Positions 1-7,700 of a stretch of 8,614 nt of DNA are shown piece by piece. The notes under the pieces were generated by a model. That model ran no database searches, was not told the origin of the DNA, and worked only from the letters and a program-made list of their open reading frames with translations. Position 1 is the stretch's first letter. Each line of letters begins with the position of its first letter. A program made the translations under genes and the position numbers. The DNA comes from an uncultured Acetobacter sp. (GTDB lineage: Bacteria > Pseudomonadota > Alphaproteobacteria > Acetobacterales > Acetobacteraceae), in NCBI RefSeq assembly GCF_937875265.1, contig NZ_CALLXM010000084.1, forward strand, positions 1 to 8,614, read 5' to 3'.

Positions 1-71
1 CTATACTGAGTAGAAAAATTAGACTATGCAAAATAATAAGAAACAGAAAACTGCGGGTGATAATAAAAATT

Positions 72-1334
72 ATGAAAATTGTTATCATGACCGTTGGCAC
101 GGAAGGGGATGTGCGTCCCCACATTGCCCTTGGTGAAGGACTTCTGGCCCGAGGACACGCTGTAAGGCTGGCGGCAGACCCCTGTTTTGAAACCGCCATT
201 ACCAGATCCGGACTGAAATTTTCTCCTCTAACCGCTGATTTTTCCGGAATGATGCGTCATAACCCACAGGCGTTAGATGGCAGCAACGGCATGGCGGCGG
301 CCCGCGTGGTGGTGGCGGAAACACGCCGCATGGCGCAGGACTGGCCCGCACAGGGGCTGAAAGCGGCAGAAGGCGCAACATTGCTGATTGGGTCTGGCAA
401 TGTCTCGTTATTGGCAGCCAGTCTGGCAGAGCGGTTGCAGGTACCGTTTGTGCAGACCCAGTTGCAACCGCTGGAGGCCAGCCATGCGCTGCCGCCCGTA
501 TGGTTCAGACCCCGCCCGTTGTCTGCGTCTGTCAATTTTGCGCTCCATCGCACCCTGCGCCAGACAGCATGGTTGCTGATGCGGGACACGGCAAACCGCA
601 TGCGCCGCGCGCTGGATTTACCACTCTATCCTTTAAAGGGACCGTGGCATAACCCCAAGGCAACAGGCGGCCATATTCTGTTCGGGTTCAGCCAGCATGT
701 GGTGCCCCGCCAGCCGGAATGGCCCGCACGCATTGCCATGCCGGGCTATTTTGTGTCTGCAAAAAATGCGGCCTACACACCAGATGCTGATCTAGCCCAC
801 TTTTTGCAGGCGGGAGACAAGCCAGCCTATATCGGCTTTGGCAGCATGGTGAGCGGAGAAGCCGCAGCCCTGGCAGCCACCGTGCAGGCAGCCGTGCAGC
901 ATGCGGGCCTGCGTGCCGTTGTGGGAAGTGGGTGGTCCAAGCTGGGGCAGTTTCTGCCCACTTCCGCGCGCATTCATGTGGTGGATCATGTGCCGCATGA
1001 ATGGCTTTTTTCAAAAATGCGCCTGGCGGTACACCATTGTGGCGCGGGCACCGCTGCTGCTGCCGTGCGCGCCGGGATACCCACCGTGCCGGTGCCCTTT
1101 GTGGGAGACCAGTATTTCTGGGGTTGGCAGTTGCATCGCATTGGTGTTGCCACACCCACACAGAGCCTGCGCACCTTAACCGCACAGACACTGGGCGATG
1201 CCATGCTTCAAGCGACATCCCCGCATATGGTGGCCAATGCGGACCGGCTGGGCAGCTTGGTCCGGGCGGAAGATGGCGCGGCAAATGCCATAACACAGCT
1301 GGAACGCTGGGGGCTTCTGCACAGAAAAGCTTGA
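72..1334 (+). CDS. GT1/GT28-type glycosyltransferase (YjiC/UGT-like)
   Basis: Likely transfers a sugar from a nucleotide-sugar donor to a lipid, sterol-like or secondary-metabolite acceptor in the cytoplasm; the acceptor cannot be read from the sequence. The 420-residue protein starts MKIVIMTVGTEGDVRPHIAL, the classic N-terminal Rossmann motif of this family. GFGSM (about 255-259) is at the start of the donor domain. HHCGAGT (321-327) followed by PFVGDQYFWGWQL (342-354) is the nucleotide-sugar binding signature. The length is normal for the family and nothing is broken. An in-frame GTG at 57 would add five residues. I chose ATG 72 because the family usually begins MKI right at the first strand; neither start has a strong ribosome binding site, though GGGTGA lies 11 nt before 72. 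The gene converges on the NRPS, so the two may share a pathway, but this is inference. Confidence 0.9.
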   Translation: MKIVIMTVGTEGDVRPHIALGEGLLARGHAVRLAADPCFETAITRSGLKFSPLTADFSGMMRHNPQALDGSNGMAAARVVVAETRRMAQDWPAQGLKAAEGATLLIGSGNVSLLAASLAERLQVPFVQTQLQPLEASHALPPVWFRPRPLSASVNFALHRTLRQTAWLLMRDTANRMRRALDLPLYPLKGPWHNPKATGGHILFGFSQHVVPRQPEWPARIAMPGYFVSAKNAAYTPDADLAHFLQAGDKPAYIGFGSMVSGEAAALAATVQAAVQHAGLRAVVGSGWSKLGQFLPTSARIHVVDHVPHEWLFSKMRLAVHHCGAGTAAAAVRAGIPTVPVPFVGDQYFWGWQLHRIGVATPTQSLRTLTAQTLGDAMLQATSPHMVANADRLGSLVRAEDGAANAITQLERWGLLHRKA

Positions 1335-1639
1335 ACGTCCAAGATTTCCAGCCGCGTAGTCACCCGCTGTAAAGAGACAGACTGCTTCTGAAAAGCCTGT
1401 TTCAACACTGTGGACGTATGAGGCTGGGTGGGTATTTTCATGACAGACAAAACGGCCCGTCGCCGCTGACGCGATGCTGTGCGGGTGAGGTGCCATGGGC
1501 GAAAAGGCAACGCTTTCAAGCATAAAAGAAATGCCTGATTGATCTGTGCAGTGTTTGACGCAACGTTTGAGAGAACAGGTCGTATTGTCCTGTGACCTAC
1601 TTCTGCCCTCAGGCGTCGCTCAGCTGCGCCTCTGTTTTT
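1335..1639. other. intergenic gap between two convergent genes
   Basis: This gap of about 300 bp lies between the 3' ends of the glycosyltransferase and the NRPS. I see no convincing gene. Short frames exist, for example ATG 1439 (nine codons) and ATG 1495 (about 15 codons). Reading through the first stop of the 1439 frame gives a basic stretch, but no family is recognisable. A second weak hairpin (ACAGG 1575-1579 with CCTGT 1589-1593) has no T-tract. The only supportable element is the weak terminator at 1611-1639. Confidence 0.5.
1611..1639 (+). terminator. weak intrinsic terminator for the glycosyltransferase transcript
   Basis: AGGCG (1611-1615) can pair with CGCCT (1627-1631) across an 11-nt loop, followed three bases later by five T (1635-1639). 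The stem is only 5 bp, so this is a weak candidate. It fits the position, since it would stop + strand transcription before it runs antisense into the NRPS. On the - strand there is no T-tract, so it would not serve the NRPS. Confidence 0.4.
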
Positions 1640-4600
1640 CTACTGCTGGCTGTTCAGGCAGCCTTTAAGTCTGTCAGGTTTCCTCCGCTCAAATTCAATC
1701 AACTGGTCTGCAATAACGGCTGCATTTTCTGGGTCCAGCATTTCCATATGGGTGCAGTTGATATCTGTCACCATCAGTTTGCCTGTTATGTAATTCTGCC
1801 AGAAAGCCGGGTTATCCCTCATGTCTTCCATGCCCCGCTGCTTGGCGCGCAGAAACAGCAGGTCTGCCTGCACGCGCAGCGGCTGCCAGTTACGCATCAT
1901 TTCCAGATTATGGCTAACCCCCTGCCTTATGGTTTGCAAAAGGGTTGAAAAGGTAGCTTCATCCTGCACAAAAGCCTGTGCTTCCGGCAGCATGATCTCT
2001 ACAATCCGATCAGCCAGATCATCCAGTGTTTCTGGCATATTTTCAGAAAAATCGATCCCCAACATGGCAATGGCGTTTTTCACCAGCCACGTATCATCCA
2101 TCCGGGCCAGATCCTTGCCAGCCTCCAGCGCTGCTGGATCATGCAGCGGGTATGTATCCAGCATGACCAGTGCGGAAAGAGACTCGCCTTCTGCCATCAG
2201 ACGGGCCGCCACAGCATGGGCCACCAACCCACCCATGGACCAGCCAATAAAACTGTAAGGCCCATGCGGTTGAAGCGCACTGATCTGCTCCAGATAGAGT
2301 TCTGCCAATTGCTGAATGCTCTGCGGCCGGTGGGGACCATGCAGCCCCATATCCTGCAAACCATAAACAGGCCGTTCCGCCGGAAGATGCGGCAGCAGCG
2401 CCGTAAAACCGAGAGACACCCCTAGGATGGGCGGAAAACAGAAAATCGGCTGGCCTGTGCCCTCGGCGCGCAGGGGCACAACCGTTTCCTCAAACACATC
2501 CGGCACGGCATGCTGGTGCTGCAAAAGCGGGGCCAGCTGGGCGATGGTGGGCGCACCGAACAGGGAAGCCACGGGAAGTTCATAACCCTGTTCAGTCAGG
2601 GCTGTGGCAAGCTGCACGGCAGCGAGGCTATCGCCACCAAGATCGAAAAAATTCTCGTTTATCCCGAAATCCTTGCGCTCCAGAATATCAGACCACAGGG
2701 TAAACAGAAGCTGCTCCTGCGCTGTTTGCGGGCTTTCATGCTGGGGAAGAACATGCTCGGCGTCCTCCGGCTCTGGCAGCATTTTTCTATTCAGTTTGCC
2801 CGATGCCGAAAGTGGCAGGGCGGCCAGCACCACAAAGCGGGAGGGCACCATCTGGGCGGGCAGAAGCCCTTGCAGGTGTGTACGGAATAACGCAAAATTC
2901 TGGGCTTCCTCCTCTGGCGTGACGGTCTCCGCCTGTGCGGCAACAGCAGGCACCAGATACGCCACCAGAACCGGCCCCTGCGCCTTTGGCCACACCCGCA
3001 CCGCAGCCTGTACAATACCGGGCAGTGTAAGCAATGCGGCTTCAATTTCCGCCGGTTCTGCCCGCACGCCTTTTATCTTGATCTGCGCATCCGTACGGCC
3101 AAGCACGGTAATGGCACCATCAGGCTGCCGGACGGCGCGATCTCCGGTAAAATACAGGCGCCCATGCGGTATTTTGCTGAATGGGTCTGGCCGGAAAACC
3201 GCCTGTGTCAGATCTGGGCGGTCCAGATAGCCCGTGGCAACGCCAGCGCCCGCAATAGCCAGTTGCCCCGGTGTACCCACGGGAAGCAAGCCACCTACGG
3301 GGTCCAGAACATAACATTGAGTATTGGCCAATGGCTGCCCCGCCGGGATGGGCTGGCCGCGTGAACCATCTTCCACAGTGACGGCATGGAAGGTAGACCA
3401 GATTGTGGTCTCGGTCGGGCCATAAACATTATAGACAGCGCGCGCATGTTTCTGAAGCGTCCGCGCCAGAGGCACTGGCAGGGGTTCCCCGCCAGAAAGC
3501 ACGCGCACCTGCGCCAGACAACGGCCCTGCCCGGCCCCCACCAGCATCTGCCACAAGGCTGGCGTGGCCTGCATGAGGGTGACACCATAGTGTTTCACGA
3601 TGGCGGACAGCAGTGTGGGGTCTGTCACGGTTTCACGTCTGGCAAGCACCACATGCGCACCGGCCTGAAGCGGCAACAGCAGTTCCAGAATGGAAATATC
3701 AAATGTGACAGACGTAACGGATAACCAGCATTCCTGCGCACCCAACGCCAGTTTATCCTGCATGCTGCACAAAAGGTTGGTTAGGGCAGACCATGGCACC
3801 ACCACGCCTTTGGGTATACCGGTGGTGCCGGAAGTATAGATGACATAGGCCGTATCCTGCGGCACCACTGGCTCACGCTGGGTGTCCGGGGTGGAAAACA
3901 TGGTTGCGAGCATGCCATCTTCCGCAAGCCCCAAAACGGCCGAACCATCTGGCAGGCCAGTTGGCAGGGTGTCTTCTGTCAGAAACAGGGCGGGCCGGGC
4001 ATTGGCGATAATGGCAGCATTGCGCTCACGCGGGCCACATCTGTCCAGCGAGAGCCACGCCGCCCCGGCGGTCATTGTGGCCAGCATGCCGATCACCTGC
4101 CGTCTGTCTCTGGGCAGCATCAGGCCGACAACATCACCGGGACCGATGCCACACGCCATCAGATGCTCCGCCAGACCTTGCGCTGCATGGAGAAGAGCCG
4201 CGTAGGACACAGGGCCCCGCCCATCCGTCAGCGCTGTTGCCGTGGGAGCGTAGGCAGCATGCCGCGCCAGATCAGCCACCAGGGCACGTGGGCCCCAGTT
4301 GCTGGCCGTTGCGGTTTCATCCGCCAGCAAAGCCTTGCATTCGGCAGCGTCAAGAAGCGGATAAGCGCCTATGGGCTGGGCAGGATCTGCCAGAATGGCC
4401 TTTATCAAACGCATCACGTGGCGCAGATGACGCTCCAGCATCGAACCATCATACAGGGTCGGGTTGGCATAAAGGCACAACTCCAGCCCCTGCCCGTCCT
4501 GACGGTCAAATACAAAAAAAGTCAGATCTTCCATCACCCCATTGCTAAGGTTCCGGTTGCGTGCCGGGCTGCCACCGAAGGAAAGATGGTAATCAAACGG

Positions 4601-5686
4601 CTCTATATTAATGCCGATACGTGAGAGATGCTGCTGTGTATCATGAAACCCCAGAACACGCCGTAAATCCTCATACCGGAAAGCCTGATGCCGGAGCGCC
4701 CCGTGCAGGGCGCGGCGCACTTGAAGCAGGATTTCTGAAAAACCCAGAGTGTAGGCCATGGTAAAACGCAACACCACGGCATTTGCTGCCATGCCTGGCA
4801 CACGCCGCATCTCCCGGTCTGTGCGGCCGGTAACGGGCATGCCCAACGTGAGGTCTTCCTGCCCTGTCATGCGAAAGATGTAGGAGCTCAGAAGGGCCGT
4901 GAGCATTTGCGGCAACGTCACGCCAGCCTGCTGTGCCAGACCCTGCATCTGCTCCACCATGGCGGGCGGTACAAGCACATTGCGTTCCACAAACCCCAGC
5001 CGTTGCAAAGGCGCTTCCGGCACACTGGGCGGCAGAAGAGAGGCCAATGTGACTGCCTCTGGCGGGGCGGCAAGCTGGTGTTGCCAGTAAGCCTGATCTT
5101 TCTCACGCCGGGGGCTGGTGCGGTAAGCGGATTCCTGCGCAACAAGCCGTTCAAGGGGCAGGAACGTGCAAGGAGCGGGTTCGCGCCCTTCCACCAAGGC
5201 ATTGTACAGTTCGGCCACGCGCGCCACAATCAGGCCACCGGAAAAGCCATCAAGCACAATATGATGACAACAATGAAACCAGATGAAAGTGTCAGCAGAA
5301 AGCTTGATCAGCGCACAGGTCCATAACGGATCTTCCGCCAGATCAACCGGCTGACTGATGCGTGCCATCATCCACTGTTGCGCCTGCGCTGGGGCATCGG
5401 GCCTGGTGGAGAAATCCACAAACGGCAAGGGGCAGCGCAATGTGGGTAGAATGACCTGATAGGGGCCATCCGCTCCCATGCGGATGCTTACCCGCGTGGT
5501 TTCCGCCTCCTGCGCCACCTGAACAAGAGCGGCACGGAACAGGGCGGGATCAACCGGGCCAAGAATTTCCACTGCTTCCGCAATGTTGAACGTGCCGCCC
5601 TGCGTGCGCAGCAGGGTTCCCATCCACACGCCACGTTGGGCTGTTGTGAGCGGCAGGTGTATTTCCCGCAAAGTTTTTCCGCTCAT
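1640..5686 (-). CDS. single-module NRPS, C-A-T-TE, EntF-like, predicted to activate glycine
   Basis: Activates an amino acid, condenses it with an upstream acyl or aminoacyl donor and releases the product. The 1348-residue protein has four domains in order. The condensation domain (about 10-440) has HHIVLDG at 141-147. The adenylation domain (about 465-970) has YTSGTTGIPKG at 617-627, YGPTE at 755-759 and SGKLNRK at 962-968. The carrier domain has LGGDS with the phosphopantetheine Ser at 1020. The thioesterase has GWSMGG with Ser1150, Asp1177 and His1313 as probable triad. Order, size and the C1 motif resemble EntF. Mapping on GrsA gives pocket residues D663 I664 L667 Q706 L730 G732 V754 I762 W763 K964 (DILQLGVIWK). 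This is one change from the glycine code DILQLGLIWK as I recall it, whereas EntF activates serine. No MbtH-like protein, phosphopantetheinyl transferase or second module is present here. The start keeps the complete C1 motif but has no clear Shine-Dalgarno. Confidence 0.95.
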   Translation of the reverse strand: MSGKTLREIHLPLTTAQRGVWMGTLLRTQGGTFNIAEAVEILGPVDPALFRAALVQVAQEAETTRVSIRMGADGPYQVILPTLRCPLPFVDFSTRPDAPAQAQQWMMARISQPVDLAEDPLWTCALIKLSADTFIWFHCCHHIVLDGFSGGLIVARVAELYNALVEGREPAPCTFLPLERLVAQESAYRTSPRREKDQAYWQHQLAAPPEAVTLASLLPPSVPEAPLQRLGFVERNVLVPPAMVEQMQGLAQQAGVTLPQMLTALLSSYIFRMTGQEDLTLGMPVTGRTDREMRRVPGMAANAVVLRFTMAYTLGFSEILLQVRRALHGALRHQAFRYEDLRRVLGFHDTQQHLSRIGINIEPFDYHLSFGGSPARNRNLSNGVMEDLTFFVFDRQDGQGLELCLYANPTLYDGSMLERHLRHVMRLIKAILADPAQPIGAYPLLDAAECKALLADETATASNWGPRALVADLARHAAYAPTATALTDGRGPVSYAALLHAAQGLAEHLMACGIGPGDVVGLMLPRDRRQVIGMLATMTAGAAWLSLDRCGPRERNAAIIANARPALFLTEDTLPTGLPDGSAVLGLAEDGMLATMFSTPDTQREPVVPQDTAYVIYTSGTTGIPKGVVVPWSALTNLLCSMQDKLALGAQECWLSVTSVTFDISILELLLPLQAGAHVVLARRETVTDPTLLSAIVKHYGVTLMQATPALWQMLVGAGQGRCLAQVRVLSGGEPLPVPLARTLQKHARAVYNVYGPTETTIWSTFHAVTVEDGSRGQPIPAGQPLANTQCYVLDPVGGLLPVGTPGQLAIAGAGVATGYLDRPDLTQAVFRPDPFSKIPHGRLYFTGDRAVRQPDGAITVLGRTDAQIKIKGVRAEPAEIEAALLTLPGIVQAAVRVWPKAQGPVLVAYLVPAVAAQAETVTPEEEAQNFALFRTHLQGLLPAQMVPSRFVVLAALPLSASGKLNRKMLPEPEDAEHVLPQHESPQTAQEQLLFTLWSDILERKDFGINENFFDLGGDSLAAVQLATALTEQGYELPVASLFGAPTIAQLAPLLQHQHAVPDVFEETVVPLRAEGTGQPIFCFPPILGVSLGFTALLPHLPAERPVYGLQDMGLHGPHRPQSIQQLAELYLEQISALQPHGPYSFIGWSMGGLVAHAVAARLMAEGESLSALVMLDTYPLHDPAALEAGKDLARMDDTWLVKNAIAMLGIDFSENMPETLDDLADRIVEIMLPEAQAFVQDEATFSTLLQTIRQGVSHNLEMMRNWQPLRVQADLLFLRAKQRGMEDMRDNPAFWQNYITGKLMVTDINCTHMEMLDPENAAVIADQLIEFERRKPDRLKGCLNSQQ

Positions 5687-5720
5687 TTGAAGACCATCTA
5701 CGGAATTAAGTTTATGTCTA

Positions 5721-5762
5721 AAAAATGAAAAAGCCAGGCCCCTCTTATAAAGAAGAGCCTAG
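5721..5762 (-). terminator. strong intrinsic terminator of the Hint-protein gene
   Basis: On the - strand AGGCTCTT pairs with AAGAG-ggg-CCT around a 6-nt loop (5742-5746 with 5753-5757, plus 5736-5738 with 5758-5760 beyond a three-base bulge). The T-rich tail CTTTTTCATTTTTT follows (complement of 5720-5733). It lies about 30 bp after the Hint stop codon and about 35 bp before the NRPS start. It therefore separates two same-strand genes that would otherwise look like an operon, and implies that the NRPS has its own promoter or depends on read-through. Confidence 0.8.
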
Positions 5763-5790
5763 CCCACATCAGTCGTTACAACCTGATAGC

Positions 5791-7545
5791 TCAGGCAGAA
5801 CGAACAGTTACCGTCTCTGTTTTGTTTTCTTTTTCAATATAAGGCCCTGCAGCAAGAACACTTACTGACAAGATACCCATCATACCATGTTTAAGATAAT
5901 CACCCAATGGGAGCAGAGCATTTCCGTTCGTCCATGCTGCACCTTGCCACCCCATATCAGCGTGCCAGCCCTTAGGCTTTTCTGCAGTAAGATGAGCAGT
6001 AATCTCGAACTGCTGTTTTACGCAGACTAGACGCACCTCACCGACGGCAACACCCATGTAACGACGATCATCCACAAAGGGGCCAATAATATCGTTGGGC
6101 CGGCTGGACCGAGAAACAACACTTACGGATTTAGTGCCAGGCGGCAGCATGAAACTGTAATCCTGGCCGGTATGGCGCATAGGCCTAATAATCGCACCTG
6201 TTTCTGTGATCAGATGAAGGTTTGGCTCACTAGTCAGTTCAAGCTTTGGTTCAGATACTTGATCACCTGAAGTGCGGTTTCCAAGCCACGTTTCGCGCCA
6301 TTCGATGGCACGGAACAGGGGCTCAACAAATGAGCGCTCAACACCCAGCGGGGCACCAGCGTCCTCTTCCCAACTTTTGACTGCACCACAAAGGGTCGCA
6401 ATTTTGCCTTCCTGCCGGAAAGAAGACCGGTTACCGGTATCCAGATAGCTTTCGGTCAGCATCCCATCGGCAGTGATGACAGAATGCTGTTCAGTTTCCA
6501 CATGATAATAGTCGTAAGATGAAATGGATTTATCATAGAAGATCGAAACGCCGTTCACCAGCATACGCACTGGCACAAACCGGTCTTTGAAAAAGAGGCA
6601 ATGTTCCGATGTAATCAGCATGTCCTTGTAAGGAACGCCATCAGCAATTGCGTCTTTAAGAATACGAACAGGCCAGCCAGCTTCATCATCGGGCAGGTTA
6701 TGGCGAACGTTGACATGGGATTTACCAACCCAGACAACAGGGCGCACGATATCCGTATTATTCCGCCAGTCGAATGCAATGACATCATCACCGATCTGGA
6801 CGTCTTCGACTGCCACCTCGCCAGTCGTGGTGCGGATCATACTACCTGACAGAAAACAGGTAATAACACCCCCATGTCCGTCAGACTGTGTGAAATCGTA
6901 GGAGTAACCTAAAGTGACAGGCCATCCGACAGCCTGCCCATTTTTTTTGAGATCAAAAACATCACCCTGTAAAGTAATGGTACGACCCGCCCCGATAATG
7001 CCCAGCAGACTGATACCATCGCCGATAGTCGTTGTGTTTGTCGCAGCATTATAATACGCCGGGATTTTGCTTGATTGAGGAAAGTCCATCACAAAATTTT
7101 TAGGAATTGTTGTGGTTGTTTTTCCATTTGCATCAACAAAATTGATTGGAAGATTCAAGACTCCCAAGCCAAGCCCGGTAGGCTCAACTTTAATTTCACC
7201 TCCAGCTGGTCCTACAGTAACGCTATTGAGTACCTTTGCGCCAATGAGACTACCTTGAAGATCAAGAATACCGCCATTAACTGTGAAGCTTCCCACTACA
7301 TTGCCATTGAGAATACCCCCACCCACCTTGGCAGTCGCTCCATTTTCCACAGTAATCGTGGAAAGTGCACTAATCCCAGCAAGTCCGGCGGACAGATCTA
7401 CGACGACCGGATCTCCAGAAGGAGTGTTAGCATTTTTCGTAACTACAATTGATGACAGGCCACTTACGCCGGCTAGAGACGATAAATCTCCACTGCTATA
7501 CACCGTAGCCACGCCTAGGTTGATCGTAATTAATGCGGCTGACAT
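5791..7545 (-). CDS. Hint_2-domain protein with N-terminal beta-repeat region
   Basis: A 584-residue protein of the alphaproteobacterial Hint_2 (hedgehog/intein-like) type; the biological role of these proteins is largely unknown. Residues 1-220 are rich in Gly, Thr, Val, Asn and Leu, suggesting stacked beta structure. An imperfect duplication is visible: LAGVSGLSSIVV (about 24-35) and LAGISALSTITV (about 55-66). The Hint domain begins at Cys230 (CFLSGSMIRT), the residue expected to start the N-S acyl shift. The TxxH motif is TSEH 312-315, followed by FVPVRMLVNG, YYHVE (346-350) and ESYLDTGNR (365-373), all typical of Hint_2. No C-terminal His-Asn block follows, so autocleavage is more plausible than splicing. 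There is no obvious signal peptide. Start 7545 is preferred over ATG 7569 because AGGAG sits 8 nt upstream. The gene is AT-richer than the NRPS. Confidence 0.85.
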   Translation of the reverse strand: MSAALITINLGVATVYSSGDLSSLAGVSGLSSIVVTKNANTPSGDPVVVDLSAGLAGISALSTITVENGATAKVGGGILNGNVVGSFTVNGGILDLQGSLIGAKVLNSVTVGPAGGEIKVEPTGLGLGVLNLPINFVDANGKTTTTIPKNFVMDFPQSSKIPAYYNAATNTTTIGDGISLLGIIGAGRTITLQGDVFDLKKNGQAVGWPVTLGYSYDFTQSDGHGGVITCFLSGSMIRTTTGEVAVEDVQIGDDVIAFDWRNNTDIVRPVVWVGKSHVNVRHNLPDDEAGWPVRILKDAIADGVPYKDMLITSEHCLFFKDRFVPVRMLVNGVSIFYDKSISSYDYYHVETEQHSVITADGMLTESYLDTGNRSSFRQEGKIATLCGAVKSWEEDAGAPLGVERSFVEPLFRAIEWRETWLGNRTSGDQVSEPKLELTSEPNLHLITETGAIIRPMRHTGQDYSFMLPPGTKSVSVVSRSSRPNDIIGPFVDDRRYMGVAVGEVRLVCVKQQFEITAHLTAEKPKGWHADMGWQGAAWTNGNALLPLGDYLKHGMMGILSVSVLAAGPYIEKENKTETVTVRSA

Positions 7546-7570
7546 TTGCCTAACTCCTGATTTACGCATG
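7545..7570 (-). repeat. left 26-bp recombination-type site, abutting the Hint start codon
   Basis: Read on the - strand this is CATGCGTAAATC, AG, GAGTTAGGCAAA: two 12-bp arms around a 2-bp centre, with 8 of 12 positions matching between the arms in inverted comparison. It matches the right site (7680-7705) at 21 of 26 positions, including the unbroken 14-mer TGCGTAAATCAGGA, and lies in opposite orientation to it. The site overlaps the Shine-Dalgarno and touches the ATG at 7545. Its role as a serine-recombinase crossover site is inferred from architecture and from the recombinase gene next door. Confidence 0.7.
7554..7558 (-). promoter_or_regulatory. Shine-Dalgarno AGGAG deciding the Hint-gene start
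   Basis: AGGAG on the - strand lies 8 nt before ATG 7545 and is the best ribosome binding site in this part of the window. It lies inside the left inverted site, and its first AG (complement of 7557-7558) is the proposed crossover dinucleotide. An inversion would therefore rebuild the same AGGAG while changing everything upstream of it. Confidence 0.75.
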
Positions 7571-7691
7571 TGAGGTTAGCCCCACCTGCTTCATGAAATT
7601 CTTCTTAATTTTATTTCATAGAAAAATTGTTTGCACAACAAAAACATCACCTGAAGCAAAAAAAAACTAACAAATATATTTTGCGTAAATC
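7559..7691. other. candidate invertible segment (133 bp) in the Hint leader/promoter region
   Basis: This is the stretch between the two AG dinucleotides of the inverted 26-bp sites. It is very AT-rich, non-coding and sits exactly between the divergent Hint and recombinase genes, where a promoter switch would be expected. It contains an A9 run (7658-7666), the palindrome TTCATGAA (7591-7598) and a 7-bp inverted pair, TGCTTCA (7587-7593) with TGAAGCA (7652-7658). In its present orientation, reading toward the Hint gene, a stop codon lies a few codons before ATG 7569. If flipped, the Hint frame would stay open upstream but lose that ATG to TTG. Inversion itself is inferred; only one orientation is visible here. 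Confidence 0.55.
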
Positions 7692-7700
7692 AGGATTTAA
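7673..7700 (-). promoter_or_regulatory. possible sigma70-type promoter toward the Hint gene
   Basis: On the - strand TTAAAT (7700-7695) and TATATT (7678-7673) are separated by 16 bp. The -10 matches five of six consensus bases but the -35 only about three, so this is a weak call in an AT-rich region. If real, the -35 element lies inside the right site and the -10 inside the candidate invertible segment, so inversion would break this promoter. The leader to ATG 7545 would be about 120 nt. Confidence 0.25.

Noticed and set aside
26..136. A 37-codon frame from ATG 26 (MQNNKKQK...) overlapping the glycosyltransferase start
   Set aside because: It runs out of frame through the conserved glycosyltransferase N-terminus and becomes compositionally implausible there.
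688..1296. Long open frame on the - strand opposite the glycosyltransferase
   Set aside because: It is Pro/Arg/His/Trp-rich with no motif, typical of antisense frames in GC-rich coding DNA; the + strand protein is clearly real.
5791..6860. An intein in the Hint protein
   Set aside because: There is no terminal His-Asn plus Cys/Ser/Thr splice block and no C-extein. The motifs match the Hint_2 family.
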